From: Pseudomonadota bacterium
GTDB taxonomy: Bacteria; Pseudomonadota; Alphaproteobacteria; Rhodospirillales; Magnetospirillaceae
Direction of reading: 5' to 3'
Assembly: GCA_021818185.1 (NCBI GenBank)
Contig: JAKAFA010000002.1
Coordinates: 1 to 37,776 of the forward strand
Length of the DNA: 37,776 nucleotides
Positions within the stretch are counted from its first letter, which is position 1; every line of letters starts with the position of its first letter. The notes under the pieces were generated by a model that was not told where the DNA came from, did no database searches, and worked only from the letters and a program-made list of their open reading frames with translations. Shown here in pieces: positions 20,027 through 28,831 of the stretch. The position numbers and the translations under genes were made by a program.

Positions 20027-20659
20027 CTAGAACTCCACCCCGGGCTGAGCCTTGATCCCCTGTTTGAAGGGGTGCTTGACCAGGGTCATCTCGGTGACCA
20101 GGTCGGCGGCCTCGATCAACGGCGGCAGGGCGTTGCGGCCGGTCAGGACGACGTGCTGGCCGGCGGGGCGGGCGGCCAGGGCGTCGAGCACCGGCGGCAG
20201 GGAAAGGTAGTCGTAGCGCAGGGCCACGTTGATCTCGTCCAGCACCACCATGCCATAGGCCGGATCGGCCAGCATGGCGGCAGCGGTTTCCCAGGCGCGC
20301 AGCGCGGCGGCCACATCGCGGGCGCGATCCTGGGTTTCCCAGGTGAAGCCCTCGCCCATCGCCCGGAAGGTCACCAGGTCGCCCATGCCTTCCAGCACCC
20401 GCCGCTCGGCGGTGTCCCAGGCCCCTTTGATGAACTGCACCACGCCGACCTTCATCCCGTGGCCGATGCAGCGCAGGACCATGCCGAAAGCCGCCGTCGA
20501 CTTGCCCTTGCCGGGGCCGGTGTGGACGATCACCACGCCGCGCGCCCCGGTCTTTTTCGCCATCAGCTTGTCGCGGCTGGCCTTCTTCCTGGCCATCTTC
20601 TCCTTGTGCCGTTGCAGGGTCTCGTCGCCAGGGGCGGGGGCAGGGGCGGCATCGGTCAT
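20027..20659 (-). CDS. cobO: Corrinoid (cob(I)yrinic acid a,c-diamide) adenosyltransferase
   Basis: A 210-residue ATP:corrinoid adenosyltransferase (CobO/CobA/BtuR type). It transfers the 5'-deoxyadenosyl group of ATP to the reduced cobalt of corrinoids. Visible features are a basic N-terminal helix (HKEKMARKKASRDKLMAKK), P-loop VHTGPGKGKST, VVQFIKGAW, the Walker-B-like MVVLDEINVAL, and the C-terminal LVTEMTLVKHPFKQGIKAQPGVEF ending typical of the family. The acidic-site and ATP-binding segments look complete. I use ATG 20659, just 11 nt after the DUF1150 stop. The track TTG overlapping that stop is possible, and neither has a strong ribosome site, so translation is probably coupled. Together with cobQ it supplies the adenosyl-cobyric acid branch. 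Confidence 0.95.
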   Translation of the reverse strand: MTDAAPAPAPGDETLQRHKEKMARKKASRDKLMAKKTGARGVVIVHTGPGKGKSTAAFGMVLRCIGHGMKVGVVQFIKGAWDTAERRVLEGMGDLVTFRAMGEGFTWETQDRARDVAAALRAWETAAAMLADPAYGMVVLDEINVALRYDYLSLPPVLDALAARPAGQHVVLTGRNALPPLIEAADLVTEMTLVKHPFKQGIKAQPGVEF

Positions 20660-20670
20660 CGGCGGGGGGC

Positions 20671-20889
20671 TCAATGCACGCTCATCGGTTCCAGGTCGTG
20701 CTGGCGGATGGCGGCAAAGGCCAGGTCCCGATCGGGGGCCAGCCCCATCTGGGTTCCGTCCGCCGCATGAATCGACCAGTGCTCGCCGGCGCGCTTGACG
20801 AAGGCCAATTCCGGCATGCCCCAGGCGGCGAAATCGGCCGGCGACATGCTGCGGGCCGGAGGAGCCTTGCAGGGATTGTTGTCGTTCAT
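20671..20889 (-). CDS. DUF1150 family small protein
   Basis: A 72-residue protein, MNDNNPCKAPPARSMSPADFAAWGMPELAFVK and on to ADGTQMGLAPDRDLAFAAIRQHDLEPMSVH. The FAAxGMPELAFVK and DLEPMSVH segments are the DUF1150 signature. The family is found in alphaproteobacteria and often lies right after a small heat-shock gene, as here (15-nt gap). The ATG has GGAGG 6 nt upstream, preferred over the track start. Function is unknown; co-regulation with hsp20 suggests a stress role. Confidence 0.9.
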   Translation of the reverse strand: MNDNNPCKAPPARSMSPADFAAWGMPELAFVKRAGEHWSIHAADGTQMGLAPDRDLAFAAIRQHDLEPMSVH

Positions 20890-20904
20890 GGCAACCTCCA
20901 TATC

Positions 20905-21393
20905 CTATTCGGGGCGCCGGCGGGCGGGCTTGCCGCTTTCGTCGCCGTCGACAGTGATGGTGCGCCGCGCCGCGCCGGTCGCCGCGCCCTGGATCGGGAT
21001 GCTGCGCACCCGTGGCTCGGGCATCGGCCGCACCAGATCGATATGCAGCAGGCCGTTATCCAGGGTGGCGCCGGTCACCTCCATGCCTTCGGCCAGGACG
21101 AAGCTGCGCTGGAACTGGCGGGCGGCGATGCCCCGGTGGAGGAACACCCGCCCGGACTCGTCCTCGCTCTGGCGCCCGCGCACGGCCAATTGGTTGTCCT
21201 CCAGCGTCACCGCCAGATCGTCCATGGAAAAACCGGCCACCGCCAGGGTGATGCGCAGGCCGTTTTCCGACGTCTGTTCGATGTTGTACGGCGGATAGCC
21301 CTCGGCCGAGGTCTTGGACACACGGTCGAGCACGCGCTCGAAATGGTCGAATCCCAGCAGAAGCGGAGAGTTGAAGACGGACAGTCGGGTCAT
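20905..21393 (-). CDS. Small heat-shock protein (Hsp20 / alpha-crystallin family)
   Basis: A 162-residue ATP-independent holdase chaperone that binds unfolding proteins in the cytoplasm. The start MTRLSVFNSPLLLGFDHFERVLDR is typical of alphaproteobacterial IbpA/HspA-like proteins. The alpha-crystallin domain covers ~38-135 (PPYNIEQTSENGLRITLAVAGF, LAVRGRQ, FLHRGIAARQFQRSFVL, ATLDNGLLHIDL). The C-terminal IPI motif (RSIPIQ), used for oligomer assembly, is present. The ATG has GAGGAGG upstream. A heat-shock-sigma-like promoter lies ~70-100 nt upstream. It is the first gene of the run that continues into DUF1150 and cobO. Confidence 0.95.
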   Translation of the reverse strand: MTRLSVFNSPLLLGFDHFERVLDRVSKTSAEGYPPYNIEQTSENGLRITLAVAGFSMDDLAVTLEDNQLAVRGRQSEDESGRVFLHRGIAARQFQRSFVLAEGMEVTGATLDNGLLHIDLVRPMPEPRVRSIPIQGAATGAARRTITVDGDESGKPARRRPE

Positions 21394-21461
21394 GTCGTAA
21401 CGTCCTCCTCGATTGAGCGAGAAACGGTCGCGGGCCCGTCAATCGGCACCCGTTTCCTACT

Positions 21462-21490
21462 ATTTTGGGCGCAACGCACCCTTCGTCAAG
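21462..21490 (-). promoter_or_regulatory. Putative RpoH (sigma-32-like) promoter of hsp20
   Basis: On the minus strand CTTGACG is followed after 14 nt by CCCAAAAT. This resembles the heat-shock sigma consensus (CTTGAAA, 11-16 nt, CCCATNT). It lies ~70-100 nt before the hsp20 ATG, in the correct orientation. I saw no ROSE-type anti-Shine-Dalgarno element in the leader. The call rests on pattern match only. Confidence 0.45.
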
Positions 21491-21534
21491 ACAAGCCGCG
21501 CACCGCCGGGCCGCTGTCGCCGCCCGCCTGACAC

Positions 21535-22068
21535 CTAGGGCCGGCCGGGCGGCGGCAGAGACTCGGCCCGGACCGGCCGGCTCGTCGCCCCGGTCTGGTA
21601 CCCAGACGACCCGCCATAACTGCTGGCCGAGGCCGCGCCGCCGGTCTGCCGCGGTGCCACGGTCACCGACACCACCGAGGTCATGCCGAGCAACGATTTC
21701 TCGATCTGGATCGTGGCGGCGCGGTCGCCGTGAACATAGCTGAGCACGCTGGAGTCCGAGGTCACGCTCATCACCGGTTCCCAGCCGAAGCCGGGCATCT
21801 GGTTCTGGTAGAACACCGTCAGTTCGGGCGGCGCCTGCCAGAACCGCATCACCACCCGTCCCTCCCAGTGGTCGTGGTCGGACAGGATGAGCGAACGCTC
21901 GTTGTCCATGGTGGCGCCGGGTGGAATGGGAATGTCGGTGACCAGTTGGAAATTGGCCGGCTGGCCGGTCTCGCTTTGCGCCGGCGGAAGATTGGTCCGG
22001 CCACCGCAGCCGGCGGTCACGAGGGGGGCTGCGACGGTCAGGGCGATGCGAAGGCCACGTCCGATCAT
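21535..22068 (-). CDS. Putative lipoprotein of unknown function
   Basis: A 177-residue protein starting [23 protein letters not shown], a lipoprotein signal with lipobox VTAGC. The mature part begins with a Pro/Gln-rich linker. A globular domain follows, with [33 protein letters not shown] and the strand-rich [24 protein letters not shown], then a Ser/Gly/Pro-rich tail. The pattern 'IPIPPGA ... FYxxxMPxxGWE' recalls small envelope lipoproteins with a domain that pairs a beta-sheet with one helix, but I do not recognise a named family. The internal ATG is chosen over the track start, which adds a non-signal leader overlapping the Rieske gene. It is transcribed divergently from petA with a 110-nt gap, and downstream is the hsp20 promoter region. 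Confidence 0.65.
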   Translation of the reverse strand: MIGRGLRIALTVAAPLVTAGCGGRTNLPPAQSETGQPANFQLVTDIPIPPGATMDNERSLILSDHDHWEGRVVMRFWQAPPELTVFYQNQMPGFGWEPVMSVTSDSSVLSYVHGDRAATIQIEKSLLGMTSVVSVTVAPRQTGGAASASSYGGSSGYQTGATSRPVRAESLPPPGRP

Positions 22069-22178
22069 GGTCGCGAGGCTACAGACAAAGCCGGCCTCCG
22101 GCAAGGGTTTGCCGCCCCCCTTGCCGGCGGCGGGGGCGGGTTCCCAAATCTTCCCCACACGCGCATCCGAGGCCCGCC

Positions 22179-22760
22179 ATGACCGACACCACGCCATCCG
22201 AACCCAGCGCCCCCGAGAATTCCGGCCGCCGCGACTTCCTGCTTTACACCACCGTTGCCACCGCCGCCGTGGGCGCCGCCCTGGCCCTGTGGCCGTTCAT
22301 CGATTTCATGAATCCCTCGGCCGACGTGCTGGCCCTGTCGACCACCGACGTGGACCTGGCGCCCATCCAGGTCGGGCAGCGGGTCACGGTGAAGTGGCGC
22401 GGCCGTCCGGTCTTCATCGCCCGGCGCACCGAAAAGGAGATCGCCGAGGCCCGCCAGGTGAATGTCGCATCGTTGCGCGACCCGCAAACCGATGCCGACC
22501 GGGTGGTGGACCCCCAATGGCTGATCGTCGTCGGGGTCTGCACCCATCTGGGCTGCATCCCGCTGGGCGAGAAACCGTCCGACCCGCGCGGTCCCTATGG
22601 CGGCTGGTTCTGCCCGTGCCACGGCTCGATCTACGACACCTCGGCCCGCATCCGCCAAGGCCCGGCCCCCAAGAACCTCTACGTACCCCATTACGCCTTC
22701 ATCGCCCCGCACGCTGTGCAGATCGGCGCCCCCGGCGGCCCTAAGGCCGCTTCCGTTTAA
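22179..22760 (+). CDS. petA: Ubiquinol-cytochrome c reductase Rieske iron-sulfur subunit
   Basis: A 193-residue Rieske protein that moves electrons from ubiquinol to cytochrome c1 in complex III. The N-terminus has a Tat-type motif (GRRDFLLY) followed by one membrane helix ([18 protein letters not shown]). The [2Fe-2S] ligand boxes CTHLGC and CPCHGS are intact, with the Pro-loop region [10 protein letters not shown]. The length is normal for alphaproteobacterial PetA. Unusually, petB and petC do not follow; the next genes are pstCAB. The 3' end carries an 18-bp direct repeat (see separate entry). It may be the sole Rieske with unlinked cytochrome genes, or a second copy. Confidence 0.92.
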   Translation: MTDTTPSEPSAPENSGRRDFLLYTTVATAAVGAALALWPFIDFMNPSADVLALSTTDVDLAPIQVGQRVTVKWRGRPVFIARRTEKEIAEARQVNVASLRDPQTDADRVVDPQWLIVVGVCTHLGCIPLGEKPSDPRGPYGGWFCPCHGSIYDTSARIRQGPAPKNLYVPHYAFIAPHAVQIGAPGGPKAASV

Positions 22761-22788
22761 AGCGACGGCTCTAAGGCCGCTTCCGTTT
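22741..22788 (+). repeat. 18-bp direct repeat at the petA stop codon
   Basis: CTAAGGCCGCTTCCGTTT occurs at 22741-22758 and again at 22771-22788, offset by exactly 30 nt. The first copy encodes the last residues of PetA and leads into TAA. The second, in the same frame, leads into TGA. The arrangement looks like a tandem duplication of the gene end. The spacer and second copy can form an imperfect hairpin (AAGCGACGGC with GCCGCTT) that might serve as a terminator. Confidence 0.7.
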
Positions 22789-22889
22789 GAGGCAGGACGC
22801 CCGCATTAAGGTTTCATGACCCGCCTCACCGCGCTGGCCGGCCGTTCCCATGTCTGGCGGCGTATGAAACGGGGCGGGGGCGGGCGTGG

Positions 22890-23879
22890 ATGGACATCGA
22901 AGAGGCCGTTTCGCGGACCGGGAAAGGGACGTTCGAGGCCCGCGCGCGGGCACATCGCGCCGCCGACGGCGGCTTTTCCCGTCTTACGGCGGCGGCGGCC
23001 GCCTTGGTGCTGGTCCTGCTGGGAGGCGTGGTGGCGGCGCTGGTGGCCGGTGCCGCGCCGGCCCTGGGGCGATTCGGCGGGGGCTTCCTGACCTCCATCT
23101 CGTGGAATCCGGTAACCGGGCAATTCGGCGCGCTGCCCGCCCTGGCGGGTACCCTGATCACCTCGGCCATCGCCATGCTGGTGGCGGTGCCGCTGTCGTT
23201 CGGCGTGACCTTCTTCCTCACCGAGCTGTGCCCGCACCGCCTGCGCCGGCCCATCGGCACGGCGATCGAATTGCTGGCCGCCATTCCCAGCATCATCTAC
23301 GGCATCTGGGGCCTGTTCGTACTGGTGCCGCTGATGCAGGCCCATGTCGAGCCCGTCCTGACCCGGCTGTTGGGCCCCCTGCCGCTCATCGGGGCGCTGT
23401 TCCAGGGCGCGCCCTATGGTATCGGCCTGCTGACCGCCGGATTGGTGCTGGCCGGCATGGTGTTGCCCTATGCCGCCACGGTGATGTGCGACGCCTTCGA
23501 ACAGGTGCCGGCCGCCTTTCGCGAATCCGCCTACGCCCTGGGCTGCACCCGTCTGGAGGTGGTGCGGGCGGTGGTCATTCCCTACAGCCGGCGGAGCATC
23601 GTCGGCGGCGTCATGCTGGGACTGGGCCGCGCCCTGGGGGAAACCATGGCGGTGACCTTCGTCATCGGCAACGCCCACCGGCTGTCGGCCTCGTTGCTCG
23701 CGCCGGGCACCACCATCGCCGCCACCCTGGCCAATGAGTTCACCGAGGCGAGCGGCGGGCTCTATACCTCGGCCCTGCTCGCCCTGGGGCTGGTGCTACT
23801 GGGCATCTCCCTCGCCGTGCTGGCCACCGCCAAGCTGATGCTGCGCCGTGACACCCCGGCGGGCGGGAGGCCGCGGTGA
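22890..23879 (+). CDS. pstC: Phosphate ABC transporter permease PstC
   Basis: A 329-residue inner-membrane permease of the high-affinity phosphate importer. Six helices are visible, starting LTAAAAALVLVLLGGVVAAL. The motif FGALPALAGTLITSAIAMLVAVPLSFGVTFFL is the start of the BPD_transp_1 domain, and the EAA-type loop (ESAYALGCTRLEVVRAVVIPYS) contacts PstB. PIGTAIELLAAIPSIIYGIWG is a family landmark. Its stop overlaps the pstA GTG start (GTGA), so translation is coupled. The phosphate-binding protein gene pstS, normally just upstream, is absent here; petA precedes it by 130 nt. Confidence 0.93.
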   Translation: MDIEEAVSRTGKGTFEARARAHRAADGGFSRLTAAAAALVLVLLGGVVAALVAGAAPALGRFGGGFLTSISWNPVTGQFGALPALAGTLITSAIAMLVAVPLSFGVTFFLTELCPHRLRRPIGTAIELLAAIPSIIYGIWGLFVLVPLMQAHVEPVLTRLLGPLPLIGALFQGAPYGIGLLTAGLVLAGMVLPYAATVMCDAFEQVPAAFRESAYALGCTRLEVVRAVVIPYSRRSIVGGVMLGLGRALGETMAVTFVIGNAHRLSASLLAPGTTIAATLANEFTEASGGLYTSALLALGLVLLGISLAVLATAKLMLRRDTPAGGRPR

Positions 23880-24751
23880 GGCCGCGCCCGCGCCTGCCTT
23901 CCCGTCCGCCCTTGCGCCTGACGATGCGCCGGGCGCGCAATGCGGTGGCCATTGCCTTGGCTTCGGCGGCCACCGCCATCGCGCTGGCCTTCCTTGCCGC
24001 CGTGCTGTGGGCGTTGGTGGCGCGCGGGGCGGCCGCTCTCGATCTGGATGTGTTCCTGCGCTCGACGCCGCCGCCCGGGGCCGCCGGCGGCCTGGCCAAT
24101 GCTCTGACCGGCAGCCTGCTGCTGACCGCCGCCGCCATCCTGGCGGCAGCGCCGCTGGGCATCCTGGCTGGCACCTATCTGGCCGAAATCGGGCCAGCCA
24201 GCCCGCTGGCGCGGTCGGCGCGCTTCGTCAACGACCTGCTGCTATCGGCACCGTCGATCGTCGTCGGCCTGTTCGTCTATCAGGCGATGGTGGTGCCGGC
24301 CGGCCATTTCTCGGGCTGGGCGGGGGCGGCGGCCCTGGCGGTCATTGCCCTGCCCATCATCGTGCACACCACCGAGAACACGCTGGGCTTGGTCCCCGAC
24401 ACGTTGCGTGAAGCTGCTGCCGCCCTGGGCGCGCCCCGCTGGAAGGCGGTGGTGGCCGTCACCTGGCGGGCGGCGTCGCAGGGTATCCTGACCGGGGTGC
24501 TGCTGGCGGTGGCGCGCATCAGCGGCGAAACGGCGCCGCTGCTGTTCACCGCCCTCAACAACCAGTTCTGGAGCGCCAACCTCAACCGTCCCCTGGCCAA
24601 CCTGCCGGTGGTGATCTTCCAGTTCGCCATGTCGCCCTACGACGACTGGCGCGATCTGGCCTGGGCCGGCGCCCTGTTGATCACCGCCGCGGTCCTGGCC
24701 CTCAACATCCTCGCCCGTCTGGCGGCCGGCCGTCGCCGCGAGGCGCCATGA
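23876..24751 (+). CDS. pstA: Phosphate ABC transporter permease PstA
   Basis: A 291-residue second permease that pairs with PstC to form the phosphate channel. The sequence shows [30 protein letters not shown] at the domain start. [21 protein letters not shown] is the PstA landmark, and the EAA-type loop is [41 protein letters not shown] near the end is also typical. It starts with GTG overlapping the pstC stop, and its own stop overlaps the pstB ATG (ATGA). A methionine 16 codons in ([14 protein letters not shown]) is an alternative start. Confidence 0.94.
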   Translation: MRPRPRLPSRPPLRLTMRRARNAVAIALASAATAIALAFLAAVLWALVARGAAALDLDVFLRSTPPPGAAGGLANALTGSLLLTAAAILAAAPLGILAGTYLAEIGPASPLARSARFVNDLLLSAPSIVVGLFVYQAMVVPAGHFSGWAGAAALAVIALPIIVHTTENTLGLVPDTLREAAAALGAPRWKAVVAVTWRAASQGILTGVLLAVARISGETAPLLFTALNNQFWSANLNRPLANLPVVIFQFAMSPYDDWRDLAWAGALLITAAVLALNILARLAAGRRREAP

Positions 24752-25518
24752 CCGCGCCGGGGTCCGCAGGCAAGATCGAGGTGCGGGGCCTGCGCTTCTA
24801 CTACGGGACTTTCGAGGCGTTGCGCGGCGTCGACCTGGCCATCCCCGACCGCAGCGTCACCGCCATCATCGGCCCGTCGGGCTGTGGCAAGTCCACTCTG
24901 CTGCGGGTGTTCAACCGGATCTATGCCCTGTATCCCGGCCAGCGCGCCCATGGAACCGTGCTGATGGACGGAACGGACATCCTGGACGACGCGGTGGACG
25001 TCACCCGGTTGCGCGCCCGCGTCGGCATGGTGTTCCAGAAGCCGACCCCTTTCCCCATGTCGATTTACGACAACATCGCCTTCGGAATGCGGCTCTACGA
25101 GCGACTGGGGCGGGCCGACATGGACGAGCGGGTGGAAAGCGCACTGCGCAAGGCGGGGTTGTGGGCCGAGGTCAAGGATAAGCTGCGCCAGAGCGGTCTG
25201 TCGCTGTCCGGCGGACAGCAGCAGCGCCTGTGCATCGCCCGCGCCATCGCCGTCCGGCCCGAGGTGATCCTGCTGGACGAACCCGCCTCGGCCCTTGATC
25301 CGGTCTCGGCCAGCCACATCGAGAACCTGGTCTGCGAACTGCGCCGCGACTACTGTATCGTCATCGTTACCCACAACCTGCAACAGGCGGCGCGCACGTC
25401 GGACTACACCGCCTTCATGTTCCTGGGCGAACTGGTGGAATTCGGCCACACCGATCTGGTTTTCACCCGCCCCCGGGACCCCCGCACCCAGCAATACGTC
25501 ACCGGACGGTTCGGCTGA
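24748..25518 (+). CDS. pstB: Phosphate ABC transporter ATP-binding protein PstB
   Basis: A 256-residue ATPase that powers PstCA. It has Walker [11 protein letters not shown]-loop [22 protein letters not shown] (a PstB-specific segment), signature LSGGQQQRL, Walker [13 protein letters not shown] and a His switch [10 protein letters not shown]. The C-terminus ([18 protein letters not shown], then [10 protein letters not shown]) is standard PstB. The operon stops here: phoU does not follow, and the next gene is kup on the opposite strand 18 nt away. Regulation by PhoB is expected for the family, but I found no convincing Pho box upstream of pstC. Confidence 0.96.
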   Translation: MTAPGSAGKIEVRGLRFYYGTFEALRGVDLAIPDRSVTAIIGPSGCGKSTLLRVFNRIYALYPGQRAHGTVLMDGTDILDDAVDVTRLRARVGMVFQKPTPFPMSIYDNIAFGMRLYERLGRADMDERVESALRKAGLWAEVKDKLRQSGLSLSGGQQQRLCIARAIAVRPEVILLDEPASALDPVSASHIENLVCELRRDYCIVIVTHNLQQAARTSDYTAFMFLGELVEFGHTDLVFTRPRDPRTQQYVTGRFG

Positions 25519-25536
25519 AGCCGGGCCGGTTTCCGC

Positions 25537-27435
25537 TCAGATCCGCAACTGCACCCCCAGTTCGATGACGCGATCATGGGGCAGGCCCAGGAACTCGGTG
25601 GCGGGCACCGCCTCATGGCTGAGGAAGATGAAAATGCCTTCCCGCCAGGGCGGCAGATCGGGCTCGTCGGACGGCACCAGGGTGGTGCGCGACAGGAAGA
25701 ACGAGGTGTCCATCAGCGCCAGTTCGCGCCGCAACAGGCCGCATTCCATCAGGGCCTCCGGCACGTTGGGGTGCTCCATGAAGCCGTAGCGCAGCCGCAC
25801 CGAATGGACCTCCTCGCCCCAGGAGGTGGCCGTCATCCGCCGGGCGGGGTCGACCCGCGGGATGTCGGCGGTTTCCACCGTCACGATGATGTTGCGCCCG
25901 TGCAGGACGTGGTTGTGCTCGATGTTCTGCAGCAGCGAGCGGGGGGCGACGCCGACGCGCCCCGACAGGAACACCGCCACCCCCGGCACGCGATGGATGC
26001 CGCTGCGGCCGATATCGCGCACGAAGGCGTCGAGGGGCACGGATTTGAGATAGAGCCTGCGGAATACCGCCGACCGGCCGGTGCGCCAGGTCGACATCAG
26101 CAGGTAGACCAGGGCGGCCAGGGCGATGGGAAACCAGCCGCCCTCGGCGATCTTCAGGGAATTGGCCGAAAAATAGCCCAGATCGACCAGAAGCAGCGGC
26201 AGGAACACCGCCAGCGTGGCCGGCAGCGGCCAGCGCCATTGCTCGCGGGCGACGACGCGAGCCAGGATCACCGTGATGGCCATGGTCCCGGTCACCGCGA
26301 TGCCGTAGGCCGCCGCCAGCCGGGCCGAACTGCCGAATCCCAGGACCAGCAGGATCACCGCGACCATCAGCAGCCAGTTGATCTGCGGCACATAGACCTG
26401 CCCGGCCTCGTGTTCCGAGGTGTGGCGCACCTCCATGCGCGGCAGGAAGCCCAGTTGGATCGCCTGGCGGCTGACGGAGAATGCGCCGGAAATCACCGCC
26501 TGCGAGGCGATCACCGTGGCCGCGGTGGCCAGCGCCACCATGGGCAGCAGCGCCCAGGGCGGCACCAGGAGATAGAAGGGATTGGCCGCCGCTTGCGGCT
26601 GGCGCAGCAGCAGTGCCCCCTGCCCGAAATAGTTGAGGACTAGTGACGGCAGCACCAGGCCGAACCAGGCCAGGCGGATCGGCCGGCGGCCGAAATGGCC
26701 CATATCGGCATAGAGCGCCTCGGAGCCGGTCACCGCCAGCACCACCGCCCCCAGCGCGACGAAGGCCGTCCAGCGGTAGGTCAGGACGAAATGCACGGCA
26801 GGGACGGGGGACAGCGCCCACAGCACTCGCGGCGTGGCAAGCACGGAGAGCAGGCCGGCCAGGCCGCTGACCACGAACCATACCACCATGACGGGGCCGA
26901 ACAGGCGGCCGACCCGGGCGGTTCCGTAGTGCTGGAACAGGAATAGCCCGACCAGGATCGCCACCGCCAGCGGCAGCACCAGGCGATCGACCACCGGGGT
27001 GGCGACATGCAGGCCTTCCACCGCCGACAGAACGGAAATGGCCGGGGTGATCACGCCGTCGCCGTAGAACAGGGCGGCCCCCAGGGTCGCCAGGGCGATG
27101 GCCGAGGCCTGGCCTGCCCGGCCGCGCAGGGTCCGCTGCACCAGCGCCGACAGCGCCAGGATGCCGCCCTCGCCGCGGTTGTCGGCGCGCATGATCAGCC
27201 CGACATATTTGAAGGATACCACCACCACCAGCGACCAGAAGATCAGGGACAGCACCCCGAACACCGCGCCGGCCTCCACCGGAAGCCCTCCGGCTTGGCC
27301 GAACGCCGCCTGGACGGCATAGAGCGGCGAGGTGCCGATATCGCCGTAGACCACCCCCAGCGCGGCCAAGCTCATCCCGGCCAGCCCAGGGGCGGAAGAG
27401 TGCGCGGGCAGTCTGGCGGAATCGCTGACGCTCAT
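25537..27435 (-). CDS. kup: KUP-family potassium uptake protein
   Basis: A 632-residue K+/H+ symporter of the KUP/HAK/KT family. The first membrane helix has the canonical AALGVVYGDIGTSPLYA. Further landmarks are RADNRGEGGILALSAL, GAALFYGDGVITPAISVLSAVEGL and about twelve hydrophobic helices. A ~170-residue cytoplasmic C-terminal domain follows (VFLSGRVGVAPRSLLQNIEHN, SFFLSRTTLVPSDEPDLPPWREG). Length and motifs are complete. It is transcribed on its own, convergent with pstB and downstream of the PAS protein on the same strand. Confidence 0.96.
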   Translation of the reverse strand: MSVSDSARLPAHSSAPGLAGMSLAALGVVYGDIGTSPLYAVQAAFGQAGGLPVEAGAVFGVLSLIFWSLVVVVSFKYVGLIMRADNRGEGGILALSALVQRTLRGRAGQASAIALATLGAALFYGDGVITPAISVLSAVEGLHVATPVVDRLVLPLAVAILVGLFLFQHYGTARVGRLFGPVMVVWFVVSGLAGLLSVLATPRVLWALSPVPAVHFVLTYRWTAFVALGAVVLAVTGSEALYADMGHFGRRPIRLAWFGLVLPSLVLNYFGQGALLLRQPQAAANPFYLLVPPWALLPMVALATAATVIASQAVISGAFSVSRQAIQLGFLPRMEVRHTSEHEAGQVYVPQINWLLMVAVILLVLGFGSSARLAAAYGIAVTGTMAITVILARVVAREQWRWPLPATLAVFLPLLLVDLGYFSANSLKIAEGGWFPIALAALVYLLMSTWRTGRSAVFRRLYLKSVPLDAFVRDIGRSGIHRVPGVAVFLSGRVGVAPRSLLQNIEHNHVLHGRNIIVTVETADIPRVDPARRMTATSWGEEVHSVRLRYGFMEHPNVPEALMECGLLRRELALMDTSFFLSRTTLVPSDEPDLPPWREGIFIFLSHEAVPATEFLGLPHDRVIELGVQLRI

Positions 27436-27491
27436 CGTTGCCCGGGAAAACAGCCGGGGCGGGAATTTGGTTTCCGCGCCGCCTCCGGCGC

Positions 27492-28634
27492 CTAGCGCTC
27501 GCCGATATCGGTGACCACGCCGATGATTCCGACCGGCCGCCCCTCATCGTCCAGATAGGCCGTCTTGCTGACCAGGGCATGGATGCGCCGCTGGTCGGGC
27601 GTGGTGAACGCCGCCTCGAAGGTGATGCGCTCGACGCGGCCGGCCAGCAGGTCGCGGTCACTTTCGGGCAGGGCGGGATCTTCCAGCCGGGCCGGATCGC
27701 CGATCAGATCGTGAAACGCCCGGTTGGCGACCTCGAACCGCCCACAGGCGTCGCAGTACCACACCGGGTTGGGAAGCAGTTCCACCAGCTTTTCGGTGAA
27801 ACGCCGCGCCGCCGCTGCGGCAGCGCCGTGCCGCAGCGTCACGACCGCGCGGTTGTGGGCGGTGATGTCGCGGGCCTCCACCATCAGTTCCAACCCGTGG
27901 CGGGTCGGCAGACGGGCGATCCGCACCATGGCGTCCACGGTCCCCCCATCGTCGCGCCGCAGGCGCATGGGCAGAGCCACCCCCTCGCCGATGGCACTTT
28001 CCAGCGCCTCGCCCACCACCACTTCGGCATAGGGACCGGCGAACAGGGCGGCAAGCGGCCGGCCGACCACCGCGGCGGCGCCGGCCGCCCCCAGCATCCG
28101 CACGCCCGCCGGATTGACATAGCGGACCAGGCCGTCCAGCACGTGGCAGACCAGATTCATCGCATTATCGACCAGCAGGGTGAACCGCGTTCCGCGATCC
28201 CTGGCCGTATCGGCCGGCCGGCCTTCGGCGGTGATGTCGCGGCCGGTCACCACCGCCGCGTCGGGAGCGATTTCGCGGGCCCGGTACACGCGCAGTTCCA
28301 CCGCCTTGACCGAATGATCCAGGGCGATGATACGGGTGGGGGTGGGCGAATCGTCGGCCCGGTTGCCCCCCAGGAAGCGTTCAATCACTTGGCTGTATTC
28401 GGGGATCAGGAAGTCGGACAGACGGCGGCCGCGCACCTCTTCGCTGGAGGTGGCGCCCAGCAGGCGGAGGCCGGCCCCGTTGATGGCGACGATCAGCCCG
28501 CCGCGGCACAGGCAGACCAGATCCCGCGAGACCTCCAGAATGCTCATCAGGCTGCCGTCGAAGCGCGGTCCCCGACGCCTGCGCTCGCTGGCGAAATCGA
28601 CGACGTTGCCGCCAGCCCTGCCGATGGTCGTCAC
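27492..28634 (-). CDS. Multi-PAS sensor protein without an output domain
   Basis: A 380-residue cytoplasmic protein made of three PAS-like domains. PAS1 (~25-135) has LEVSRDLVCLCRGG and ends VVTGRDIT. PAS2 (~148-265) has LLVDNAMNLVCHVLDGLVRYVNPAG and ends MVEARDIT. PAS3 (~280-380) has LVELLPNPVWYCDACGRFEVANRAF and ends GIIGVVTDIGER. Each closes with the PAC-type '(R/T)DI(T/G)' ending. There is no kinase, GGDEF, EAL or DNA-binding domain and no membrane helix. It must act through a partner, perhaps one of the kinases encoded nearby. The start is GTG with GGGGAGGGAG upstream. It lies divergent from the SiaA-type phosphatase gene with a ~200-nt shared control region. Confidence 0.82.
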   Translation of the reverse strand: MTTIGRAGGNVVDFASERRRRGPRFDGSLMSILEVSRDLVCLCRGGLIVAINGAGLRLLGATSSEEVRGRRLSDFLIPEYSQVIERFLGGNRADDSPTPTRIIALDHSVKAVELRVYRAREIAPDAAVVTGRDITAEGRPADTARDRGTRFTLLVDNAMNLVCHVLDGLVRYVNPAGVRMLGAAGAAAVVGRPLAALFAGPYAEVVVGEALESAIGEGVALPMRLRRDDGGTVDAMVRIARLPTRHGLELMVEARDITAHNRAVVTLRHGAAAAAARRFTEKLVELLPNPVWYCDACGRFEVANRAFHDLIGDPARLEDPALPESDRDLLAGRVERITFEAAFTTPDQRRIHALVSKTAYLDDEGRPVGIIGVVTDIGER

Positions 28635-28831
28635 CGCTCCCTCCCCGGCCTACCACGAAAGTCCATGGATACTCCCTGAACCACCCATTTTCAACCCGGC
28701 CGGACGTTCTAGCATATCGGGTAATCACCCTACACATGCACGTATTTCGCCAATTCATTGATGCTTGGGGGTGGCGGCGTTTCATGCGATAGAAGGCGGG
28801 GTCTTCATCCTCTTGTCGGAAAGCCCGGCCT

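Noticed and set aside
22790-22890. Pho box upstream of pstC
   Set aside because: Only one partial half-site (TTTCATGACC-like); the required spaced direct repeat is not convincing.
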